From positions 20,400,001-20,460,000 of the forward strand of contig CM060731.1 of NCBI GenBank assembly GCA_030704615.1: a stretch of DNA of 60,000 nt, read 5' to 3'. The position numbers and the translations under genes are program-made. The notes beneath the pieces are model-generated. The model did no database searches. It was not told where the DNA came from and worked only from the letters and a program-made list of their open reading frames with translations. Positions 21,938 to 31,858 of this stretch are shown piece by piece. Within the stretch, counting starts at the first letter, position 1, and the number at the start of each line of letters is the position of its first letter. The stretch is from Takakia lepidozioides (taxonomy: Eukaryota; Streptophyta; Takakiopsida; Takakiales; Takakiaceae).

Positions 21938-22439
21938 TTCATCATTAATTCTTGCTCATGCATTGTGTCTTGCTTAGACCATGTCAATCTCATTGCCCAG
22001 TCTAGTCTTGTTTGTCATTTTTCAAGTCAGTTAGTCATTTATCCTTGACAGCCCACACAGAAGAGGATGAGGTCAGAGGAGATTCGGAAAATGTTCCAGT
22101 GACAATGGCGGTATTGGAGGAACACAAGCGTTTGGTAGAGCCTGCAAATCCAACATCGTCAAAAGAAAAAAACACTATGAGATATAAGTAAATCGGAGTC
22201 GGAGGGAAGTCAATTGAAGTGGGCATGGAGGTCTAGTTGAACATCAAGAATTTTTTACTACCTCTGGAAGTGAGTCCAAAATTTGTGCCTCCGTATGGGA
22301 GACATTTTCGCATTCGAGAGGTCATGAATAAAGACATTTGCGAGTTGGAGTTGCTAGCGAAAAGCTAAGTGCATCTCGTAATATATGTCTTGCTTTTGAA
22401 GCCCTACTTCAACGATGAAACATGTCCAACTCTACAAAA

Positions 22440-22640
22440 GTTTTGCGCCCATCATGTGTGCTGTTGGATCATGGAAATGAACTCGAGTACGAGGTGGAGG
22501 CAGTACTTGAGTCAAGAAGGTTCAAAAACCAAAAAGCGGAGTATCTTGTAAAATGGAAAGGTTATCATTAAGTGGAGGCAACTTGGAAATTGCAACTAAG
22601 GTGGTGGCAGCATTTGAAAGACAACCTCAAAAGTGGAAGA
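22440..22640 (+). mobile_element. Second chromovirus chromodomain remnant
   Basis: Plus-strand reading gives LDHGNELEYEVEAVLESRR, then AEYLVKWKGYH, an in-frame TAA, then VEATWKLQL. This is the chromodomain core (aromatic residues and EATW) of a Ty3/gypsy integrase, killed by a stop. The preceding 22060-22440 is similar in composition but too decayed to read. Confidence 0.68.
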
Positions 22641-22789
22641 AACGTTGATGGGGGACATGAGCCTTAGATGGTGGGGGAAGGAAATGTATGCTTAGTCTGG
22701 TTTAGCTAGCTGTTCGAGAGTTCGACTGTAAAGACATCTTGTACTTTACAAATCATGTTTATAAAAAGGAACCGTTTCCAAATGATCAA

Positions 22790-22815
22790 TACAACAGATG
22801 AGCGTTTTTATGACT
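22790..22815. repeat. Left terminal inverted repeat
   Basis: Starts TACAACAGATGAGCG and continues TTTTTATGACT. The complement of 29225-29250 matches at 24 of 26 positions. Confidence 0.7.
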
Positions 22816-23006
22816 GCAAATATGACTATTTTTCAGTCTTATATGCGTTCATGACTACATGACTCTGAAGTGAAAAAAACAGCGTGATAGCGACTAGTCT
22901 TTAGGGCTGCGTTTTGCAAGTCATAGTCGTGACTGCGTGCGTGGCACCTGGAGTCATGCATAGGAGAGTGATGTAGTCACAACTATATGACTTACATATG
23001 ACTAAC

Positions 23007-23200
23007 TATATGACTACATTGTCTGCTAAGCGTTGCCTACATGGACAGGCTTCAGTGGAGCACGTGCACCACTACGCAAACGACACGTCACGCATTCGTG
23101 AGGGGATCATATGACTATATGTCTGCAGAGCGATGCCCTTATGGAGAGGCGCCGGATGGACACGTGCGCCATTTCGAATTTGACACATCATTTTTGAATT
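23007..23200. repeat. About 100-bp tandem duplication in the left subterminal zone
   Basis: ATATGACTAC..TGTCTGC..AGCG.TGCC...ATGGA.AGGC...GCACGTGCACC (from 23007) recurs in diverged form from 23109 (ATATGACTATATGTCTGC...CACGTGCGCC). It reinforces the subterminal-repeat structure. Confidence 0.6.
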
Positions 23201-23478
23201 TTTTTTTAATAATGTTTTTAATTTAAATAAGTCAAATTACAAAATTATAAAATTTAGATTATTAATTGATTTCAATTCTTCATTATGTTTTTGGGAAAAT
23301 ATAATGGAAGGCCAACAGAATCTGTAAATCATATTACAAAATTCCAAATTAGACAGGCATCCCCGGGATGCCTCAAAGCCTAATGCAGAGCAAAAATTAA
23401 GCAAACCGACACAAGGGTAGAAGTTTTTTAGTACTACTACAGTTCTGGTACTACTAGAAGGAAGGACTTTATTTGCAA

Positions 23479-23715
23479 CTATCGAGTGCAATACTCCTTA
23501 CAACTGCATTTGGCCAACAACTTCGAAACAAACTTGGTGGCAGTGTGGCAGCCACCACACACCCGAAGATTCTTCACGAGATGGAGAGACATCCCTGCAT
23601 GGGTCGTGCTCATCAACCCAAAACCTCGATTGTCCCACCATTGACCGGGGTCAGAAAAGTGCCACAGCTTCTCCTCGTCTCTGTTACCTGTTTCTGGATA
23701 CTTTCCTGTTGTCAC
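23479..23715 (-). pseudogene. Chimeric fragment: PDF half-motif joined to a DYW tail
   Basis: Minus-strand frame reads ETGNRDEEKLWHFSDPGQWWDNR (first half of a PDF motif, two residues short) and goes straight into GFGLMSTTHAGMSLHLVKNLRVCGGCHTATKFVSKLL, the DYW-domain segment around the CxxCH zinc ligands. The last residues of the domain are lost and no DYW tripeptide is present. The join does not match the order in the parent locus, so it records rearrangement. Confidence 0.8.
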
Positions 23716-23809
23716 ATTGGCAGTTTCATGTCAAATTCACTCCAAACTATCAAAGGTTTACTCAACCAGCTAACTTGCAGAATTCAACTTGAAAATTGAG
23801 GGCCGATTC

Positions 23810-24262
23810 TGATAAGAGGGAAAAACATGGTGAAATGTGTTGAAGAAGGTACCTTGATTAACAGTGCCTAATTTGATCAATTGTGTCGCTGCTGCTGCGG
23901 CTTCCAGTTGACCATCTATCCATGCAAGTTTCTTGTACCTATCATTCACAGGGAATCATAGGTAATCTGGAGCATGAAATTCGGCCCTCTTGGATGAATC
24001 TGGACCCGCACTCTATCCCTGCTCCTTCAGCTATCCATGCCTCTGCACAAATCATGCATACATTCTCACCTTGCTGCTAGCAGCTGACAATGACAACCTA
24101 GAATTGTTCCAGCAAACACCCCAACCCTACTTATCACACTAGTTCCTATGCTCAATTGCATCTGCTACCTCTATAATCCAATAGGCGTTCACCTTCTTGC
24201 CTCGATTGTCCCACCATTGACTGGGTTAGAAAAGTATTCATTCCACAGCTTCTCCTCGTCAT
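23810..24262 (-). pseudogene. Broken PDF-motif exon copies
   Basis: About 23850-24010 matches the second half of PDF2/PDF3 (GPNF..., AAAAAT.LIKLGT). About 24184-24262 matches the first half (RSCGMNTFL-side DNA of LW..YFSNPVNGGTI) and then switches abruptly to PPR sequence at about 24262. Frames are broken. Confidence 0.7.
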
Positions 24263-25640
24263 TTGCCCCTAGGTCTCCAAAGCCTCCATCCCGCGCCCTT
24301 GCTGTGCATATCCTACAATCATCACACTCCATGACACCACATGTCATTCAGCCCTACTGTCGAATACTCCCTTTGCATCCTCAATGCACCCACATTTGGC
24401 ATACATGTCCACCAGGGCAGTGTTCAGAATGACATCAGGTGTAGTTCCAGATTTGATGCTGTCACCATGGATCTCTTTGCCTTTTTCCAGGGCTGCCAAG
24501 CTTGCACAAGCATTGCAAACGCACACAAACATGATTTGGTTACATTTCACCCCTTCCCCCATCATTTGCTCATAGGTCTCCAAGGCCTCCATCCCGCGCC
24601 CCTCCTGCAAGCATGGCATTACATGACACCATATCTTGTTCAGCCATTTTGTCGAACACTCCCTTTGCATCCTCGATGCACCCACATTTTGCATACATTT
24701 CCACTAGGGTAGTGTTCAGAATGGCATCGGGTACAATCCAGCTGTGAAAATGTCACCGTGCACCTTTTTGCCCTTTTCCAGGGCTACCAGGCTTGCAGAT
24801 GCATTGCAAATGCACACAAAGGTGATGTGGTCAGTGGGCTTCACCCCTTCCCCCATCATTCGATCAGAGGTCTCCAAAGCCTCCATACCATGTCCCTGCT
24901 GTGCATACCCTGCAAGCATCGCGTTCCACTACACCACAAATTGTTCAACCATAGTGTTGAAAACTCCCTTCGCATCCTTAATGCACCCACATTTGGCATA
25001 CATGTCCACCAGGGCAGTATTCAGAATGACATCTGGCACAATTCCAGCTTTGACGATGTCACCATGGACCTCTTTCCCCTTTTCCAGGGCTCCTAGGCTT
25101 GCACACGCATTGCAAACACAAACAAACGTGATGTGGTTGGGCTTCACCCCTTCGCGCATCATTTGCTCATAAGTCTCCAAAGCATTCGTACCACACCCAT
25201 GCTTGGTAAATCCTGCCAACATTATATTCCACGTGATCAAATATCGCTGAGGCATTCTGTTGAACACTTGGTGAGCATCCATGATGCTCCCGCACTTAAC
25301 ATACATGTTGACAAGGGTGTTGAGGAGAAAAACGTTTGGCATGAATCCACTTTGGATAATGTGAGTGTGCACCTGCTTTCCAGCTTCCAGGCCTTTCACC
25401 TTGATGCACTTATGCAAGAGACAGACATATGTTTCTGAATCTGCTGAAATGCCTCCTTGGTTTAAAGTCTGTAGAGCCTCTGTTAGTCTGCCTGCCGCAA
25501 AGCATCTTCACATGCCCAGAAGTGCAGCCAGAAGAGGCATTGTGGACTCCCTCTCTTGATCATCTTCAAGAAGCTGTGGTCATGGTTGAGGTGCCTGGTT
25601 TTATCAACTGTGCCACTGCAGCTGCAGCCTTTAGTTAACC
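24262..25640 (-). pseudogene. Decayed copy of the PPR gene 5' half
   Basis: Minus-strand remnants of the PPR repeats (IKVKGLEAGKQVHTHIIQSGF, MYVKCGSIMDAHQVFNRMP, EALETYEQMM, ITFVCVCNACASL, LVDMYAKCG) in three frames, with indels near 24610, 24740 and 24940. The 5' end (25560-25640) repeats the PDF-PPR junction of the intact locus, except that a TAA replaces the Gln codon after WVDG (about 25636). The junction is therefore older than this duplication. Confidence 0.88.
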
Positions 25641-26100
25641 ATCTACCCATGCAGGTTTCTTGTAGCTATTGATCCACAAGGAATCACATCTGGTACAATT
25701 CCAGCTTTGGCGATGCAACCATGCACCTCTTTGCCCTTTTTCCAGGGCTGCTAAGCTTGCACACGCATTTCAAACGCACACAAACCTGATGTGGTCGAGC
25801 TTCACCCTTCCCACATCATTTGCTCATAGGTCTCCAAAGCCTGGACATCGCTTGCCCCTGCTGTGCATACCCTGCAAGCATCGCGTTCCACGACACGACA
25901 TCACATTCAGCCAGAGTGTGGAATACTCCCTTCGCATCCTGAATGCACCCACATTTGGCAAACATGTCAGTTTAGGATGACATCTGGTACAATTCCAGCT
26001 TTGACGATGTTACCATGGACCTCTTTCCCCTTTCCCAGAGCTCCCAGGCTTGCACACGCATTGCAAACACAAACAAATGTGATGTGGTTGGGCTTCACAG
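25640..26100 (-). pseudogene. PDF tail spliced to further PPR fragments
   Basis: 25640-25688 still matches the PDF3 exon (LWINSYKKPAWV DNA). At about 25688 it switches to the PPR S/L region (VPDVI, AKAGI), and further PPR pieces (MFAKCG, EALET, ALGKGKEVHGNIVKAGIVPDVILN) follow to about 26100 with frameshifts. Confidence 0.75.
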
Positions 26101-27050
26101 AACCATGGTAAGATGCTTTATTCACTGAAGTGATGTAGATGGCAAAGACAGAATGGACATAAGATCTCACCCCCATACGTTGTTGATTGAGGCCACCTTC
26201 CATGAACCATTGCAAGTAACCATTTACCTCCACCGGCAGAGCTACACCAATGAAAGACAATTTACTTCCAGAATGCCAAAATAGGCATATTTCCAAGGAA
26301 CAAAGCCATCTCTAAATTTCAGGAACTAGGTCCTAAGTCTCAAGTAGCATAGTCGCGAGATCACACCCTTCCACATACCAATGTAACTTGTAAGGTGCTC
26401 CATTTGTGGAGAAAAACAGCTCTAAGCATTGAAAGTTATACGCAAGGTCAAGGCTTACAAGGTTGATCAATCTTATGAGTGCAAGGCTCCCACCCTCCAT
26501 GATCAGATGAGTCCCACAAGTGTTCAAGCACCTTTACATTCTACAACAACAGGAAGGTCAGGGAGTGAGACACTACCTGTAGAGAGAAACCAATCTGGTG
26601 CATAAAAGCCTGAGATGAATGAATGATAAGAAAAGCTAACCATGGATCTAAACACAGTGAAAGTTCTAGAGAGATACCCATAGGTTGGACATCACTGTCG
26701 CTTTTACATGTGCAAAGAGTTGCAAATAACAAGATCAAGTTATGTGGGGTGGCACCATCAGCAAAGATGGACACTTTCAGGCATTTCACGCATTGGTGCA
26801 AAGTTCAAAAAGTTTCATATCACAATATCATCTGAAGGAACTGGTGCAACTTGCAGTTTCTGGCAGCAATCAGATGTTATTTCTTCTTACACACCTACAC
26901 ATGTCAGCTACAATTAGAGCCCAGAAATTTGAGAACCAAGGATGTCTCATCCAAACAGAGATACTTACAGGCCACATCTTGGCACGAGAATCCATAAGAG
27001 CAGCATGCCTAGCTTTTGGAGACTCCCATTCCTGAAAAATCAATCACAAG
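26100..27050. other. unrecognised interior segment of the candidate transposon
   Basis: Short open frames on both strands without a known domain. It separates the PPR-derived and PDF-derived blocks. It could be captured host sequence. Confidence 0.35.
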
Positions 27051-28100
27051 GGCTCAACCTAGGGAAAAGAGGGAAAAACATGGTGAAATGTGTTGAAGAA
27101 GGTTGCCTTCATCAACAGTGCCTAATTTTATCAATTGTGCCACTGCTGCTGCGGCTTCTAGTTCACCATCTACCCATGCATGTTTCTTGTAGCAATGGAT
27201 CCACAGGGAATCATAGGTAATCTTGTGCTTGAAATCCGGCCCTCTTCCAGCAAACACCCCAACCCTAATGATGAGAGGGCAAAACAGACTGAAATAGGTT
27301 GAAGAAAATGGTGTCCTCACCAATTTAAGGCCGATTCTGATAAGAGAGAAAAACAGGGTGAAATGTGTTGAAGAAGACGCCTTGAGTAGCAGTGCCCGAT
27401 TTTATCAATTGTGTTGCTGTTGCTGCGACTTCTAGTTGACCATCTACCCATGCAGGTTTCTTTTAGCTATCCTTCCACAGGGAGTCATAGGTAATCTGGA
27501 GCTTGAAATCCGGCCCTCTTCGATGAATCTGGACCCATACTCTATCCCTGCTCCTTCAGCTATCCATGCCTCTTCACAAATCATGCATACAATATCCTTG
27601 CCTTGCTACTAGCAGCTGACAACGACAGCCTAGAATTGTTCCAGCAAACAACCCAACCTTACTTATCACACTAATCCCTATGCTGACTTGCATCTGCTTC
27701 CAACAGATATTCACCATGGTGCAGCTGAGCGGGCAGAGATTGAAACGCGGCATGCTAAGACCAAGCTGACTCTCCCAAGAACCTTGTAAACATCAAAAAG
27801 AATACCAAGTCATGATACTAACAGGAGCCAAGAGCCCATATTTGCAAGATGAACAAACTTCTTCACATCGTACATTGACAAAAAAAGCAAACCTTGCGGT
27901 TCTCCCACCATCGTGAAGGATCTTTAAAAAACTCATGCCAGCTCTGCTCCATGCTCCAAGGTAGAAGTTTGGGATCGAAAAATCCGACAACATCAACATG
28001 TTGAGATGGTCCTTTACTGAGGGGTGCTAGTGAACGTTCAACAACATTCATGCAAGTTGTTTTGGGCTCCATTGGGCTCTACACGATGAGGAACAACGAA
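27050..28100 (-). pseudogene. Broken OSB-like PDF exon copies
   Basis: About 27090-27245: GPDFKHKITYDSLWIHCYKKHAWVDG, second half of a PDF motif. About 27380-27540: a further diverged copy. About 27860-28072: LLPWSMEQSWHEFFKDPSRWW, first half of PDF1, with an indel after WWENRK. The order (PDF1 upstream, later PDF halves downstream on the minus strand) follows the parent locus but intervening exons are lost. Confidence 0.8.
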
Positions 28101-28199
28101 CTCCAAACTCTGCTCAAGAAATAACGTAATGTCCTGTAAAAAAATTCATGCCAGCTCTGCTCCGCCAAGCAATCCAGGGCCGAGTCTGATGAGAGGGCA

Positions 28200-28745
28200 A
28201 AACAGGCTGAAACAGGTCAAAGAAGAATCAGGCTCGCACACGCATTGCATCTACAAACGAACGTGACCAAGTTTGCTTTTACCCCTTGACGCATCATTTG
28301 CTCATAGGTCTCCAATGCCTCCATCCCGCATCCTGCAGTGCATATCCCGCGATCATCGCACTCTAGGACACGACATTTCGTTTAGCTATATTCTCAAACA
28401 CTCCCTTTGTATCCTCAATACTGCCACATTGTCCACTAGGGTATTGTTCAGAATGACATCGGGTACAATTCCAAATTTGACAATGGCACCATGGATCTTT
28501 TACCCTTTCTTAGGGCACGTACACGCATTGCAAACACACACGAACGTGACCCGGTCTGGCTCCACCCCTTCCGACGTATTTGCTCATACGTCTCCGAAGC
28601 CTCTATACCACCTCCACGCTATGCATATCCTCGCTATGACTATCCTCGCCCTTTCCTGCATCATTTGCTCAAGAATAGGTATGCAAAGCCTCCATCCTAC
28701 GCCCTGCACATCATGCGATCATCGCGTTCCATGCTCTAGGCTCTT
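28200..28745 (-). pseudogene. Further PPR fragments
   Basis: The antisense of this stretch shows degraded PPR pieces (MTSGTIP/ILNNTLVD side, AGYA, EQMM). It is much more diverged than the block at 24.3-25.6 kb and contains deletions. Confidence 0.6.
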
Positions 28746-29224
28746 TTATACTAATATGGTGTGACGGGAGACCAAAAATAAAAGCCCAAAAGGAGGCCAA
28801 GTCCCAGCCCTCTGTTCACGGCTATCCTAATAGGCAACCCTATAAGCAATTTTTTGAATTTTTTGAATCTTTCGCACTTTGATCATTGATGAATGAACTT
28901 ATCCAATGGATGAATACATTCCTATATGTGCCTTCAAAATGACACGTGTAGTGATAAAGTCGTATAATGAGAGCTGTGAAACCATATTCAGTCATGAAGT
29001 CATACGATTCTAGGAAAATTCATCCACATGTAGTCCTCCATATGACGCGAGTTATATAATCCATCCCTGTAATCGTGGTCAACAATGTTTGACCAATGCT
29101 CCCTACCTTTCCGGAGTCATGTAATGATATCCATTACTACAAAGTGATAAAACTATGATTGCAACGCATTTAGCATTATGTAGTCGTGTACCTAGTGTCG
29201 TTTTTATGACTCCGCAAAAGCCGT

Positions 29225-29250
29225 AGTCCTAAAAACGCTCATCTTTTGTA
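29225..29250. repeat. Right terminal inverted repeat
   Basis: AGTCCTAAAAACGCTCAT followed by CTTTTGTA; inverted partner of 22790-22815. Confidence 0.7.
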
Positions 29251-29937
29251 ATGGATGTGTTTTGTATTTATTTGGAATGGTAATGCATGGCATGGTTAGC
29301 TAGGATATAACATGAATGCTAGCCAACATAGTAAGATGAGATAAGTTGGATGAATCGTGTATTTGCGTACTGCCGAAATCGGGTGACTCCCAATTAGGGG
29401 CAAAGCAAACTTGCGTCTTGATTAGGAGTTCACATGCTAGTATGTACATGACGCATACACGTATTACAATTGCGCTAATCGAGGGGGTTGCCCTGTAGTG
29501 TGGGCTAACGCGGGGGCTACATGCTTGCGTTTACGTACTATCATCCTGCAGCATCGGGACAAAGTCTTAGTGTGACTTTGACGTGTTCTCGTACCTCAAG
29601 CCAACATCTCAAGGCGGGGCCAATTGTAGTGATTGGGACACATGACGAGTTCAAGGTTATTGTCATAGTCAAAGGGATTTGAGGCAACCCTTGCCCAAGA
29701 TGACGCCAAAAAACAATGTCACGAATAGTCGTAAGTAATAGCTGTTGCAGTAAGGTGCTTCAATCCTTAAAGAGGATTGTATCTTAGCTGAAGAAGGCCG
29801 AAAATAGTACACTGGGTGGAGATTGAGAAGATGGGGGCAACGTGGAGGCAATGGTAGTAGTGAGAGCGTTCACTAAGTGGAGCCCCACAATCGGACTGCG
29901 GTGGGGGCTCCGAGTAGGGTGGTCGTAGTGTAGACAA

Positions 29938-30110
29938 CCAAATTGTAGCCCAGTGCTAAATGGACACATACCACCTCGGAAGTGGTTGTGGGTTCAACCG
30001 ATTGGTGTGACAAATGTGTCTTCCTTCCTAACGAAAGGCAGTAACCCTTCGGGGTAAAGAGACTCTATAATTTACGCTTCCTTCGGGAGGCGTCAAATAT
30101 TATAGTCGTA
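29938..30110 (+). mobile_element. Probable tRNA-headed SINE
   Basis: Plus strand: A-box-like TAGCCCAGTGCTAAATGG, an anticodon-type hairpin ACCAC-CTCGGAA-GTGGT with 7-nt loop, and B box GTGGGTTCAACCG. A body follows with two small hairpins (CCCTTCGGGG, CTTCCTTCGGGAGG). The body resembles 4632-4681. The A box is imperfect. Confidence 0.5.
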
Positions 30111-31858
30111 GCATAGGGAGTTGTAGTGGGGAAGGCATACACCGTGGGGTTGAGGCCTGTGGTGGGAGTCATGGGGAGTCTTGGGACTCATCGCGGCGAT
30201 TTATCACATGGAGTCGAGGTTTCAGGTGATGGTTCACCAAGAAGGACTTGGGTTGCTTGTGAGACCCCCGCTGACACCTACAAAAGTATATAATGAGTAC
30301 TAAACCTATGACGATGCAAGCCGTTAAACAATCAAAGCTAGTTGAACAAGTAGCAGCGAGTCGGAAAGTGACCAAGTATAGAAAGCTGTTCCGGACCGCC
30401 TACAATATAGGGAATTTTCTTTTAGCCCCCATAGTCGAAGGGTGCGTGGAAGAGCAAAAAAGGGACCGTTATGCCCTGGTGAGTAGCCAAAGCTCCAAGT
30501 TGGTCACGTGGCCAATTTGGGGATTAGGCATGTGCATCAAAGCAAGTAACTATGACTTGAAGGGGTGTTTATCAAAGTGAGGTGCGCGACATGATCAAAC
30601 ATATTATTAGATGTAGTTATGAAACTTTTACTCTGTCTTGCATCTATGACAGAAAAAGAATTCAACCAATAAGAAGGGGGGAAAAAATCTAATCCCATCA
30701 TGTACTATGTTTCGGTAGATAACTAAATTAGAAAGCCATTTTTATGGAGAAGATACATACACAACAAAATAACCATGTGAGATAATTAATGGCGTTTGCA
30801 CAGGCTGACCCCGTGGTGATTTGATGAAATCCCTTTATAAACCATTCATATTTATAATAATAGGGATATATTCATGCATTTATTATTTATTTTGACAAAG
30901 GTCCTTAGTAAAAAGAAAGAAAAAAGAGGTTACGAATATGTGGATTTTTTTTTTGAAAGAGAAAACGTGGAATCTTATAGAATATTAACTTAAAACATGC
31001 ACATGTTTTTCTTAAAGATCTTAACCAAGCGGGTACCGACAGGTATATTTAATCAACGTCCTCTAACTAAATTACATTTAAATTTTTTTTTACAGAACAG
31101 GGGCCCTGATACCTTTATTTACAGTTATTTGAAGGGAAAAGAAAAATTACAATGAGAGTTGTACAGCAGATAATTTATGATGTTTACTGCAGTAGTTGTG
31201 GTGGTGCGTGACCACCGGTAATTACTAATTACTTGATTGACCAGCTGTCATCCGGGGATGGAGAAATGTGGCAACAGGATGGAGACATCCATAACCCTCA
31301 CATATCCCCAGGGTTTCTATAGGGGAATTCAATATCCCTGGGCACTCCACAATTTGAACTCCACGGTTGCCATGGCATCATGCCCATGGCCACACATGTA
31401 TGCGCATGGAGGGATATTTACGCAAGGATCGGGATGTGTGCATGCATGATGGGTGGGAGAGTGGGTGGATGGGCATGGCGGTGAAGCAGGGAGAGGATAG
31501 ACGACGGGCCCCGGCATGGTGGTTAGGGAAGGGAGGAGCGAGAGAGACGACCGAATCCGGCCAGCAACTGCGTAACGTGCATTCTGTGGCTAAAGGGAGC
31601 CTTGCTCTGCGCTCATCCTCCCACATTATGGAGCCTCGTTGCTGTGCGTTTTTCAGGTTTTCAAGTGCGCCTTATGGGAAACGGCACCCTCTGTGTCACC
31701 GGAGTTTGTTTGATCTTCAATTCTGTGACAAGGCTGTGGTTAATAGATCGGCGTCTGCGTTCTGCTAGTAGAAGGGAAGTCTGGTTTTGGAATCTTAGGT
31801 TTAGGTAAACTGTCACTGGCAAAGTGAGGCGTATTGTTGCCGATGTGACCCCGGGGCT
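30111..31858. other. non-coding; upstream region and 5' UTR of the HUA2-like gene
   Basis: AT-rich to about 31150, then more GC-balanced. No coding domain on either strand. The last few hundred bases before 31859 should include the promoter and 5' UTR. No clear TATA box was picked out. Confidence 0.4.

Larger units (their letters stand above)
21040..22020 (+). mobile_element. Probable LTR remnant following the Ty3/gypsy fragment
   Basis: A purine tract (AAAAGGAGGGA, about 21041-21051) follows the integrase/chromodomain remnant, where a 3' LTR should begin. Within the next kilobase are a cluster of heat-shock elements (21600-21770) and a TATA box (TATATAAAA, 21929-21937), in the order expected of an LTR promoter. 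The ends are uncertain and no partner LTR is present in the window. Confidence 0.4.
22790..29250. mobile_element. Candidate Pack-type DNA transposon carrying shuffled PPR and PDF gene fragments
   Basis: The ends are 26-bp inverted repeats identical at 24 positions (22790-22815 and 29225-29250; core AGATGAGCGTTTTTA). Both subterminal zones (about 22800-23130 and 28900-29230) are rich in TGACTAC/TGACTAT motifs or their complement GTAGTCA, as in hAT- or CACTA-like subterminal repeats. The interior contains broken, reordered copies of the DYW tail, PPR repeats and PDF exons found intact at 10.4-14.8 kb. No transposase is seen, so it would be non-autonomous. A clear target-site duplication was not found (left flank ...ATGATCAA, right flank ATGGATGT...), which lowers confidence in the exact ends. 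Confidence 0.6.

Noticed and set aside
26100-27050. OB-fold of the OSB-like gene
   Set aside because: Looked for beta-strand patterns typical of SSB proteins; short frames such as KLSFIGVALPVEVNGYLQWF are suggestive at best and no second strand set follows.
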